This document shows positions 35,338-43,216 of a stretch of DNA of 64,000 bases, piece by piece. This DNA comes from Micromonospora sp. HM5-17 (GTDB taxonomy: Bacteria; Actinomycetota; Actinomycetes; Mycobacteriales; Micromonosporaceae): NCBI RefSeq assembly GCF_003762835.1, contig NZ_RJWA01000007.1:124001-188000 (forward strand). The letters run 5' to 3'. The position numbers were made by a program, and so were the translations under genes. The first letter of the stretch is position 1; each line of letters starts with the position of its first letter. The notes under the pieces were generated by a model. It did not search any database and was not told where the DNA came from. It worked only from the letters and a program-made list of their open reading frames with translations.

Positions 35338-35604
35338 CCGCGCGGTGTCGTCGGCCGTCGGGCCCGGACCCGACCGCCCGTGGCGTACCGGCGCCCCGAC
35401 CGGTCCACGCTCAGCGCGGACGGTCGGGGCGCGGGTGGCGACGTCACGAGGCGGACGGAGATGGAGAGACCGGGCGCGGTGCGGACGGCGCGACCGGTGA
35501 CGCGGACGGTGCTGGGGACGGGGCGGCGGGCGTCGGCCCGGTGGACGGCCGGGGGCACGCCGGCCGTACCGGGACCACCGACGCCGAGGTGTGGTGTCGG
35601 ATAT

Positions 35605-35661
35605 GCGTCGGTGCGGCGCGGTGCCCGTCCCATTGGGGGCGGACCCGCGCCGCACCGACGC
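35605..35661. terminator. Bidirectional terminator between convergent genes
   Basis: A perfect 17-bp stem (35605-35621 with 35645-35661) with a GC-rich loop that folds further. It separates the zinc-ribbon gene (stop 35337) from the leftward gene ending at 35676. Nothing else is visible in this 338-bp gap. Confidence 0.75.
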
Positions 35662-35675
35662 CCCTGACGTTGTGG

Positions 35676-35879
35676 TCAGTGATCCCACTCGTCCGGCGCG
35701 GGCGCGTCCAACCCGGCCATCAGGATCTGCGAGATCAGCTCCATCCGTTCGCTGTCCGGAGCGTCGTCGTCGGCGTAGAGGCGGTCGAGCATGGGACGGA
35801 CGTGGCGCAGCGGATCGTCCTCCTCGCCGACGTTCTCACCGGCGCCGCGGATGACGCCGTCATACTGCGGCTGGGTCAT
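35676..35879 (-). CDS. Small acidic protein, third gene of the WXG100-like operon
   Basis: A 67-residue acidic protein (MTQPQYDGVIRGAGENVGEE ...). No motif recognised. ATG 35879 lies inside the end of the preceding gene (20-bp overlap), so it belongs to that operon and is probably translated with it. Confidence 0.65.
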   Translation of the reverse strand: MTQPQYDGVIRGAGENVGEEDDPLRHVRPMLDRLYADDDAPDSERMELISQILMAGLDAPAPDEWDH

Positions 35880-36900
35880 AACCCTGGATCCCCAAATAAC
35901 GCAGCGGTGACTTGCCTACGCCCGCCGCTGCCCCGAATATCGTTGCCACCGTGGCGCGGGCGCTGACCATGGTCCAGCCCAGGTACCCGATGTACTTGAT
36001 GATCTTGAGGGACTCGAAGGCGGCGGCCGCCTCACCGAGCAGTGGCGTCCCCTTCCGCCTGGCGAGCAGCACGAGCGCGGTGTCGATGGTGATCTTGATG
36101 ATGTCGACGATCACCGAGGCGGTGAGCATCGCGAACCGCGCGAAGTCCTTGTAGACCCGTTCGATCGTCGAGAACCGCGGCAGCATGTCCTTGAAGACGT
36201 TGGCGAGCACCTGGAACGTCTCGTACGCCGCCTCGCTGGCCCCGCCGTCCCAGGCGTGGTCGAGCGAGGCGAGGCCCCGGTCGATGTTCTTGCCGATCCG
36301 CTCCAGCGCCTCACCGATGTTGCGCCACGCCCCGGCGGCCTTGCTGTACGCCTGCCAGTTGCCCGAGAAGAACTCGGCGAACTTCTCTAACGGGTTGACG
36401 CCGGTCAGCTCCTGGATGTAGTTGACCACGGCCCCGCTGACGCTGATCGTGTCACCGATCTTGTCGAGAATCTTGGTCGGGTCGTTGTACTCCGTGTAGC
36501 TCGGGGTGCCCTTGAGCACGTCGAGCGGGTTCATGTAGTCGGCGAAGCCGGTGTGGCTCGCCTCCCAGCTCTCCCGCGTCCATACCTTGTTGTAGTGCTC
36601 CATCTCGAGCCGAGCCATGGCCCGCTGGTCACTGCTGTCGTACGCCTTGGCGACCTTCTCCAACTCGGCGGCGGAGCCGCGCAGCGCCCGGCCCAACTGG
36701 GTGATCAGGTGCTCGGCGTCGGCGAAGATCCGGTCGTGGAAGTTCAGCGCCTTGGCCAGCAGCCCTTCCGCGTTGACCGCCTGCATCTCCGTGCCGCACC
36801 ACTGCCGCATGTACGCCAGCACCGCGTCGTTGTGCTCGGCGTTGCGCTTCAGCAGTGCGGCGTATCCGCGCAGGTCGGCGGTCCTGACCTTGACCGTCAC
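35860..36900 (-). CDS. WXG100/ESX-substrate-like helical protein
   Basis: A 346-residue protein. The first about 100 residues form two long helices (LRGYAALLKRNAEHNDAVLA ... LGRALRGSAAELEKVAKAYD) like WXG100 or EspC-type secretion substrates; the canonical WxG loop is replaced (QWCGTEM). The rest is helical with two hydrophobic segments (AMLTASVIVDIIKITIDTAL, about 270; WTMVSARATVATIFGAAAG, about 322). GTG 36900 overlaps the previous stop as GTGA; a longer ATG start (36990) would run into the upstream gene. No ESX secretion gene lies in the window. Confidence 0.72.
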   Translation of the reverse strand: MTVKVRTADLRGYAALLKRNAEHNDAVLAYMRQWCGTEMQAVNAEGLLAKALNFHDRIFADAEHLITQLGRALRGSAAELEKVAKAYDSSDQRAMARLEMEHYNKVWTRESWEASHTGFADYMNPLDVLKGTPSYTEYNDPTKILDKIGDTISVSGAVVNYIQELTGVNPLEKFAEFFSGNWQAYSKAAGAWRNIGEALERIGKNIDRGLASLDHAWDGGASEAAYETFQVLANVFKDMLPRFSTIERVYKDFARFAMLTASVIVDIIKITIDTALVLLARRKGTPLLGEAAAAFESLKIIKYIGYLGWTMVSARATVATIFGAAAGVGKSPLRYLGIQGYDPAAV

Positions 36901-37199
36901 AGGCCCTCCTCCCTCCGCGCATGTGCGATGGCCTCCCGCCCCTCGGCGGAGAGCCGCTCGCGTTCGTCGTCGGACAGGCGGTGCCACCACGCCGCCAACG
37001 ACTCCGCCCGCTGGGCGAACACCTCGCCGTACACGCTGGACGAGGCCGCCTCGTAGAGCGTGATGTTGCCGGCCAGCACGTCCCGGGCCATGTCCCGGGC
37101 CAGCGGATCGCTCGGATCGTTGGCCTGCTCCTCCAGGGCCCTGCGCAGCTGCCGCTCCTGAAAAGGGTCGCGCAGGCTTCTCAGCAGTGGCCTATCCAC
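36897..37199 (-). CDS. Small helical protein, first gene of the WXG100-like operon
   Basis: A 100-residue charged helical protein (FQERQLRRALEEQANDPSDP, WHRLSDDERERLSAEG). GTG 37199. No family recognised. It overlaps the WXG100-like gene by 4 bp and is divergent from the SARP gene. Confidence 0.65.
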   Translation of the reverse strand: MDRPLLRSLRDPFQERQLRRALEEQANDPSDPLARDMARDVLAGNITLYEAASSSVYGEVFAQRAESLAAWWHRLSDDERERLSAEGREAIAHARREEGL

Positions 37200-37501
37200 G
37201 GCCCACCACGTCGGGCATTGTCGATTTCCCCCTCACGGGTACGACGGCACCGTCGGCCGGGGCCGGCACGTCGATGACCCGGTGGCCGCCGGATGCCGCA
37301 CGATCGCAAACCAGCAGGGTGACATGGTGGGGACAAGGTCGCCCATATTCCGCGCAGATCGCGCCCAGGCCTCGTGGTGGCGACGGTGGCGTACCTCATA
37401 GCTCGACAGCGATCATGAGCCCCGTCCGTCTTATGTATACGGCCGGCACCGGCGATGCATATCCGACGGGGATGCAGGCGTCGATGGGGACGGGGGACCG
37501 G
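37200..37501. other. Divergent region (302 bp) between the WXG100-like operon and SARP gene
   Basis: No gene seen. TATGTATAC (about 37432-37440) is an AT-rich island in otherwise GC-rich DNA and could be the -10 region of the SARP promoter, 60-70 bp before its likely start. No repeats typical of SARP targets were noted. Confidence 0.35.
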
Positions 37502-40411
37502 GTGGAGTTTCGGATACTGGGACCGTTGGAGGTACGGCACGCGGGAGCGACCGTGCCGTTGGGCGGCCCGCGCCCACGCGCCCTCCTGGCGGCGCTGCTG
37601 CTGCGGGCGAACGAGGTGGTGACCACTCCGTACCTGATCGAGGCGATCTGGGAAACCCCGCCCGCCTGCCCGGAGTCGAACCTGCGGACGTACGTCGCCG
37701 GGCTGCGCCAGCGCCTGCACCGGGCCGGCAGGCACGACGCGCGCCTGACCACCGAGGCGGGCGGGTACCTGTTCCGGGTGGCGCCCGGCGAACTCGACAT
37801 CGAGATCTTCTCCGGGCTGGTCGAGCGTGCACGGCAGGCCCGGGCGGCGGCGGACCTCGCCGGTGCGGCGCGGCACTACCGGGACGCGCTACGGCTCTGG
37901 CGCGGCAAACCCCTGGACGGGCTGCCACTCGGTCCACGACTCTGGGCCGCCCTCGCCCACCTCGAGGAACGCCGACTCAGCGCCGTCGAGCAGCACGCCG
38001 AGGTGAGATCGGCGCTGGGCGAGCACGACGCCGTCATCGACGAGCTACGCTGCCTGGTGGTGGAGTACCCGCTCCGGGAGAAGCTCTGGGCCCGGCTGAT
38101 GGGTGCGCTCGTCGAGACCGGCCGGGCGGCGGAGGCCCTCACGGTCTTCCAGGACGCCCGCCGGGTGCTGCGCGAGGAACTCGGCACCGAACCGGGCGAC
38201 GCGCTCCAGATCCTCCACCGGCGGATCCTGCGGCGCAGCGTCTCGAATCGTCCGCCCGCCGAGCCAGCCACCCAGGCGACCCCGCGCGCCGAACCGACCA
38301 CCGTTCCCCGACAGCTTCCGCCGGACGTCCGCGGATTCGCCGGCCGGGCGGGGGAGCTGCGCCAGCTCGACGCCGTCCTGACCGCCGACCCGGGGGAGGG
38401 GGCGGCGGCGGCCGCCGTCTGCGCCGTCTCCGGCACCGCCGGAGTCGGCAAGACCACCCTCGCCCTGCACTGGGCCCACCGGGTGGCCGACAGGTTCCCC
38501 GACGGACAGCTCTACGTCAACCTGCGCGGCTTCGACCCGACCGAGTCCCCGATGGACCCGGCCCAGGCGGTACGCAGCTTCCTGGAGGCGCTGGGCGTAC
38601 CGCCGCAACGGGTGCCGACCCAGCCCGACGGGCAGGTGTCGCTGTACCGCAGCCTGCTGGCCGGCCGGCGCGTCCTGGTCGTCCTGGACAACGCACGCGA
38701 CGCGGCCCAGGTCCGACCGCTCCTGCCCGGCGCGCCCGGCTGCGCCGCCGTCGTGACCAGCCGGACCGACCTCTCCGCCCTGGTCGCCACCGAGGGCGCG
38801 CACCTGCTCACCCTCGACGTGCTCGCCGCCGACGAGGCCCGGACGGTGCTGTCCCGGCGGATCGGCCCGGGCCGCGTCGACGCCGAGCCGGACGCGGTCG
38901 ACGAGATCGTCGCCCGGTGCGCCGGGCTTCCCCTCGCGCTGGCCGTGGTCGCCGCCCGGGCCACCGTCGACCCCCGCAAGCCGCTGGCGGCGCTCGCCGC
39001 CGAGCTGCGCGAGGCCGCCGGCAGCCTCGACATGTTCGAGGGGCCGGACGAGGCCACCGACATCCGCGCCGTGCTCTCCTGGTCGTACCGGACGCTGAGC
39101 GACCCGGCGGCCCGGCTGTTCCGGCTCCTCGGCCTGCACACCGGGCCGGACCTCACCGCGTCGGCGGCGGCGAGCCTGGCCGGCGTCCCGGTGCCGGCGG
39201 CCCGCCGCCTGGTGACCGAGCTGAGCCGGGCCCACCTGGTCACCGAACACCTCCCCGGGCGGTACGCGATGCACGACCTGCTCCGTGCCCACGCCACCGA
39301 GCTGGTCGCCACGACCGACACCGCGGCCGAGCGGGACGCCGCGCTGCGCCGACTCCTCGACCACTACCTCCACACCGCGCACGCCGCCGACCGACTGCTG
39401 GAGCCGCACCGGGACCCGCTCCCCCTGGAGGATCCGCCGCCGGACGTCGTCGTCACCGCGCACGCCGATCCGCGGCAGGCGATGCGCTGGTTCAGGGCCG
39501 AGCGGCGCTCCCTGCTGGCCGCGGTCGACCAGGCCGCCGCCCTCGGACTGCACCGGTACGCGTACCGGCTGCCGTGGACGCTGGTCACCTTCCTCGACCG
39601 TCAGGGGCACTGGCCCGAGTACCTCGCCACCCAACAGGTGGCGCTGCGGGCCGCGCGCCGCCTGGGAGACCGGGAGGGCCAGGCCCGCGCCCACCGGTTC
39701 ATCGCCAACGCGCTCGGCCGACTCGGCCAGGAGGACGCCGCGGAGCGGCACTCCTACCGGGCCCTCAGGCTCTACGCCGAGCTCGGCGACCTGGTCGGTC
39801 AGGCGCGCACCCGCCGGACCCTCTCCTGGTCCGCCGGTCAGCGGGGCCGGCACGACGAGGCGCTGCACCACTCGACGCGGGCGCTGGAGCTGTTTCGGGC
39901 CGCCGGTCACCGCAGCGGGGAGGCCCGGGCGCTCAACGCGGTCGGCTGGTACCACGCCCTGCGGCACGACCACGAGGCCGCGCTCGCGCACTGTGCGCGG
40001 GCCCTCGACCTCCACCGCGAGCTCGGCAGCCGCGACGGGGAGGCGAGCACCCTCGACAGCATCGGCTACATCCACCACCGGCTCGGCGACCACCGGCGGG
40101 CAACCGAGTGTTACCGGCAGGCGTTGGTCATCTACCGGGAACTCGGCGACCGCAACGGCGAGGCGGAGACGCTGGCCCGCCTCGGCGACACGTACCACGA
40201 CGCGGCCGAGCTCCCGGCCGCCCGGGACGCCTGGCACCAGGCGCTACGGATCTTCGAGGAGATCCACCACGCCGACGCCGACACGGTCCGGGCCCGGCTG
40301 CGCGCCCTGGACGTCGACGCGGGCCGGCGCACCGGCGGGCCGGCCGCCGGCACCCGACGGGGCGACGCCGACCGGTCACCCCTGGTGCGCCCGGTCGGAT
40401 TGAACGGGTGA
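37502..40411 (+). CDS. AfsR-type SARP transcriptional regulator with NB-ARC and TPR domains
   Basis: A 969-residue STAND-type regulator, probably of secondary metabolism or development. An OmpR-like winged helix (VEFRILGPLEV to about 95) is followed by the BTAD (to about 240), an NB-ARC ATPase with Walker A GTAGVGKTT and Walker B LVVLDNARD, and C-terminal tetratricopeptide repeats (ALHHSTRALELFRAAGHRSG, HCARALDLHRELGSRDGEAS). GTG 37502, preceded by GGGGGACCGG, gives the usual SARP N-terminus; ATGs at 37472 and 37484 are alternatives. Targets cannot be read from the window. No metabolite cluster is adjacent, but the PTPS/RibA cluster starts 5 kb downstream. Confidence 0.9.
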   Translation: MEFRILGPLEVRHAGATVPLGGPRPRALLAALLLRANEVVTTPYLIEAIWETPPACPESNLRTYVAGLRQRLHRAGRHDARLTTEAGGYLFRVAPGELDIEIFSGLVERARQARAAADLAGAARHYRDALRLWRGKPLDGLPLGPRLWAALAHLEERRLSAVEQHAEVRSALGEHDAVIDELRCLVVEYPLREKLWARLMGALVETGRAAEALTVFQDARRVLREELGTEPGDALQILHRRILRRSVSNRPPAEPATQATPRAEPTTVPRQLPPDVRGFAGRAGELRQLDAVLTADPGEGAAAAAVCAVSGTAGVGKTTLALHWAHRVADRFPDGQLYVNLRGFDPTESPMDPAQAVRSFLEALGVPPQRVPTQPDGQVSLYRSLLAGRRVLVVLDNARDAAQVRPLLPGAPGCAAVVTSRTDLSALVATEGAHLLTLDVLAADEARTVLSRRIGPGRVDAEPDAVDEIVARCAGLPLALAVVAARATVDPRKPLAALAAELREAAGSLDMFEGPDEATDIRAVLSWSYRTLSDPAARLFRLLGLHTGPDLTASAAASLAGVPVPAARRLVTELSRAHLVTEHLPGRYAMHDLLRAHATELVATTDTAAERDAALRRLLDHYLHTAHAADRLLEPHRDPLPLEDPPPDVVVTAHADPRQAMRWFRAERRSLLAAVDQAAALGLHRYAYRLPWTLVTFLDRQGHWPEYLATQQVALRAARRLGDREGQARAHRFIANALGRLGQEDAAERHSYRALRLYAELGDLVGQARTRRTLSWSAGQRGRHDEALHHSTRALELFRAAGHRSGEARALNAVGWYHALRHDHEAALAHCARALDLHRELGSRDGEASTLDSIGYIHHRLGDHRRATECYRQALVIYRELGDRNGEAETLARLGDTYHDAAELPAARDAWHQALRIFEEIHHADADTVRARLRALDVDAGRRTGGPAAGTRRGDADRSPLVRPVGLNG

Positions 40412-40452
40412 GCAGTGGGTACGCCCGGAACTCGGACGACGGAGGGTGACCC

Positions 40453-41103
40453 ATGGCGGAACGACACACCATGCTGCGCTCGATGCATGACCTCGGCCTG
40501 GCCGCCTGGTTCGGCGGCTCGCTGATGGGCGCGGTCGGGGTCAACGGCGCGGCGGAGAAGGTCGGCGACGCGAAGCAGCGGCTCGGCGTCGCCTCGGAGG
40601 GCTGGGCGCGGTGGGCCCCGGTCAACGCGGCGGCGATCGGCGCCCACGTGGTCGGTGCCGCCGGTGAGCTGATCACCGAGAGCCCGCGGGTGGTCGGCCA
40701 GTCCGGGGTCGGCCGGATGAGCGCCATCAAGACCGGGCTCACCGTGGCGGCCCTGGCGGTCACCGGGTACAGCCGGCTGCTCGGCATGCACCTGCAGAAG
40801 ACCGCCGAGGCACCGGTGGTGGCCGGCACCGCGCCGCAGAACGGCACGCCGCCGGACGTCGCCGCCCGGCAACGACAGTTGCGGGTGTTGCAGTGGGTGA
40901 TTCCCGCCCTGACCGGAGGGCTGATCATCATCACGGCGTTCGCCGGGGAGCAGCAGAAACCCGGACAGGTCATGCGCGGGGTGCTGAACCGGATGACCGG
41001 CGTGACCGGGGCGATGAAGGGCGCCCGCGCGCTCGTCGGCGGCCGGAGCGCGGTGGCCGGGGTGCGGATGGGGCGACAGGCGCTGGCGAAGCTGCGGCGG
41101 TGA
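40453..41103 (+). CDS. Membrane protein of unknown function
   Basis: A 216-residue protein with three or four hydrophobic segments: LGLAAWFGGSLMGAVGVNGA, WAPVNAAAIGAHVVGAAGEL, LTVAALAVTGYSRLLGMHL and VLQWVIPALTGGLIIITAFA. Glycine/alanine-rich, with basic C-terminus. Conserved-looking actinobacterial membrane protein; role unknown. ATG 40453 follows GGAGGGTGACCC. Confidence 0.75.
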   Translation: MAERHTMLRSMHDLGLAAWFGGSLMGAVGVNGAAEKVGDAKQRLGVASEGWARWAPVNAAAIGAHVVGAAGELITESPRVVGQSGVGRMSAIKTGLTVAALAVTGYSRLLGMHLQKTAEAPVVAGTAPQNGTPPDVAARQRQLRVLQWVIPALTGGLIIITAFAGEQQKPGQVMRGVLNRMTGVTGAMKGARALVGGRSAVAGVRMGRQALAKLRR

Positions 41104-41131
41104 CCGCGGGGACCGCGCGGGAGGACGCGGC

Positions 41132-41155
41132 GGCCGGCCGGCATCCCGGCCGGCC
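41132..41155. terminator. Bidirectional hairpin between convergent genes
   Basis: GGCCGGCCGG (41132-41141) and CCGGCCGGCC (41146-41155) form a 10-bp stem with a CATC loop between the membrane protein and the leftward oxidoreductase gene. Confidence 0.6.
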
Positions 41156-41196
41156 ACCGTGGTGTGGCGACACCCCGGGCGGACGACCCGGGCGGG

Positions 41197-41871
41197 TCAG
41201 CCCAGCGCCGGTTCCAGTACGCGTCGGCCGTACCGGAACTGCCGGGCCGTCTCCGCCACCCGGCGGCCGAGGTGTTCCGCCGTCCGCAGGTCGGCCGAGG
41301 GCGGCGCGACGTCGGGCCCCGCGTCCACGTTCGACTGGGCACCCGCGCCGAGCCAGAAGCCGAGCCGGTTCAGGTCGCTCTCCGAACCCGTGCTGGAGTT
41401 GTTCGCCGGCGGCAGGTCGAGGTTGACCCAGTGCATGCCGTGCTGGGCGGCGAAGATCGCGAGCTGGATCAGCGTCGCCAGCTTGTCACCCGCCCGGGCG
41501 CCCGAGTTGGTGAAGCCGGCCGCCAGCTTGTTCCGCCACCGGTAGCCCTGGGCCAGCACCGCGGTCGAGCTCGCCTCCTGGAACGCCTTGAACGGTGCCG
41601 ACACGTTCCCGAAGTACGTCGGCGTCCCGAAGATGATCGCGTCGGCCGCCTCGAGGTCGTCCCAGCGGGACGACGCCTCCGCGACCTCCAGCAGCAGCGG
41701 CTCGGCGCCGTCCACCTGCGCCACCCCGTCCCGTACCGCCTCGGCCTGGCGCCGGGTGTGGCCGTACCCGCTGTGGTAGACGATCGCGACCCGGATGGGC
41801 GACGCGGCGTCCCACTCCGCCGTCAGGTCCGCGGTCCGGTTCGCCGCCATGCCGGGCGTCCCCGCACTCAC
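41197..41871 (-). CDS. WrbA-like flavodoxin-fold NAD(P)H:quinone oxidoreductase
   Basis: A 224-residue FMN-dependent oxidoreductase. The phosphate-binding loop HSGYGHTRRQAEAV and the second flavin loop IIFGTPTYFGNVSAPFK are clear. WrbA-type enzymes reduce quinones by two electrons and protect against redox stress. GTG 41871 has GAGGAGGACACCACG upstream. It follows a SigJ-like sigma factor gene by 65 bp in the same direction; sigma factors of that type often control adjacent oxidoreductases. Confidence 0.85.
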   Translation of the reverse strand: MSAGTPGMAANRTADLTAEWDAASPIRVAIVYHSGYGHTRRQAEAVRDGVAQVDGAEPLLLEVAEASSRWDDLEAADAIIFGTPTYFGNVSAPFKAFQEASSTAVLAQGYRWRNKLAAGFTNSGARAGDKLATLIQLAIFAAQHGMHWVNLDLPPANNSSTGSESDLNRLGFWLGAGAQSNVDAGPDVAPPSADLRTAEHLGRRVAETARQFRYGRRVLEPALG

Positions 41872-41936
41872 CGTGGTGTCCTCCTCTGCTTCCGCCGCCG
41901 CTGGCAGCGGCGATCGTCGTGTCACCACCTCTGACG

Positions 41937-42869
41937 TCAGCCGACCAGCAGAGGTGACCGGTCGGGCGCGGGGAGGTCGCACGTGGGGAGGTCGAGCACG
42001 GCCAGGTCGAGGGCGCGGAGCCGGGCCGGATCGGCGACGACGTCGAACGCGGTGACCCGATCCCCGTCGGTGGTGATCCGAAGGACGAGGCGTAGCCGGC
42101 CGCGCGGCGCGACGACGGCCCCGACGACGCCGTCCACCAGCGCGGGACGGGCGAAGCGGGCCCGCGTGACGTTGGCGACCGTCTCGGCCGCCACCCGGTC
42201 GGCGCCCCGCAGCACGGCCGGCTCGCCCGGGCGTCCCGCCATCCGGTCCGTCCGGCGGACGACGTCGGGGTCCAGCACCGCGAGCAGCGCGGCCAGGTCG
42301 CCGGCGCGGGCCGCGGCGAGGAACGCCTCGACCACCCGGCGCTGCCGGGCGAGGTCGGCGACGGGGACGGTGGGCGCGCCGTGCACCCGGTGCCGGGCCC
42401 GGCTCGCCAGCTTCTTCGCCGCGACCGGGGTACGCCCGACGATCGCGGCGATCTCGTCGAACGGCACCGCGAAGAGGTCGTGCAGCACGAACGCGACCCG
42501 TTCGGCCGGCCCGAGCCGGTCGAGCACCACCAGCAGGGCGAGCCCGACCGAGTCGGCCAGCACCGCCTCGTCGGCGGGGTCGACCGCGCCGTCGTGGGGG
42601 GTCGTCGGTTCGAAATCGGCCAGGTCGGTCGACTCCTCGCGGCGGCGCTCCCGGGCCCGGAGCATGTCGAGGCAGACCCGGCTGACGACGGTGGTCAGCC
42701 ATCCGGTGAGGTTGGCGATCGCGCCCGCGTCCGCCCGGCTGACCCGCAGCCAGGTCTCCTGGACGGCGTCGTCCGCCTCGTCGACCGAGCCGAGCATGCG
42801 GTACGCGACAGCCCGCAGATGGCCGCGGGACCGGTCGAATCGGTCCGCCAACGCTGCCTGGTCGTCCAT
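41937..42869 (-). CDS. SigJ-like ECF sigma factor with SnoaL-type C-terminal domain
   Basis: A 310-residue ECF sigma factor. Region 2 is FDRSRGHLRAVAYRMLGSVD, DDAVQETWLR; region 4 is LGPAERVAFVLHDLFAVPFD, IAAIVGRTPVAAKKLASRAR. A SnoaL/NTF2-like domain of about 110 residues follows and probably replaces an anti-sigma factor as the control element. No anti-sigma gene adjoins. It likely drives itself and the downstream oxidoreductase; TGTCAACC about 60-70 bp upstream could be the -35 element. Confidence 0.88.
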   Translation of the reverse strand: MDDQAALADRFDRSRGHLRAVAYRMLGSVDEADDAVQETWLRVSRADAGAIANLTGWLTTVVSRVCLDMLRARERRREESTDLADFEPTTPHDGAVDPADEAVLADSVGLALLVVLDRLGPAERVAFVLHDLFAVPFDEIAAIVGRTPVAAKKLASRARHRVHGAPTVPVADLARQRRVVEAFLAAARAGDLAALLAVLDPDVVRRTDRMAGRPGEPAVLRGADRVAAETVANVTRARFARPALVDGVVGAVVAPRGRLRLVLRITTDGDRVTAFDVVADPARLRALDLAVLDLPTCDLPAPDRSPLLVG

Positions 42870-43216
42870 CGGTCACCTCTCGTCGTCGTCCGTCGTCATA
42901 CCGGTGGGGAGGTTGGCGGCGGTTGACACGGGAGGGGACGCCCATGGTATCGCGGGCTTGAATCCGGTAGCCGCGGCCCGGTCCGCGCGCGGTGGGCGTG
43001 GACCGCCGCAGCCTGCTGGTCCGCTCCGGGTTGTGGGGCCCCCGACGGGCCACATCCCGGCCTGCCCGGCTGTCGGGCGGGGTCACCGTGCCCGGGACCC
43101 GGCGACCCCGGGGCGGCCGGCGCGGAACCTGCTGCTGTCCGGGGCGGCGCCCCGGACAGCAGCGACGCCGCTCGAGCGGCGGCGTGACCTGACGTCCACC
43201 GCCGGGAAGCGGCCGG
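42870..43216. other. Intergenic region (347 bp) between sigma factor and sulfatase-fold gene
   Basis: It carries the sigma factor promoter at its left and a strong terminator at its right. No gene supported. Confidence 0.5.
43131..43163 (-). terminator. Terminator hairpin after the sulfatase-fold gene
   Basis: GCTGCTGTCCGGGGC (43131-43145) pairs exactly with 43149-43163 around GGC, about 55 bp after the stop of the leftward gene. Confidence 0.7.

Noticed and set aside
30600-35340. Complete actinomycete integrative conjugative element
   Set aside because: GntR and AlpA-like genes are reminiscent of such elements, but no integrase, replication initiator, FtsK-like transfer gene or attachment site was found.
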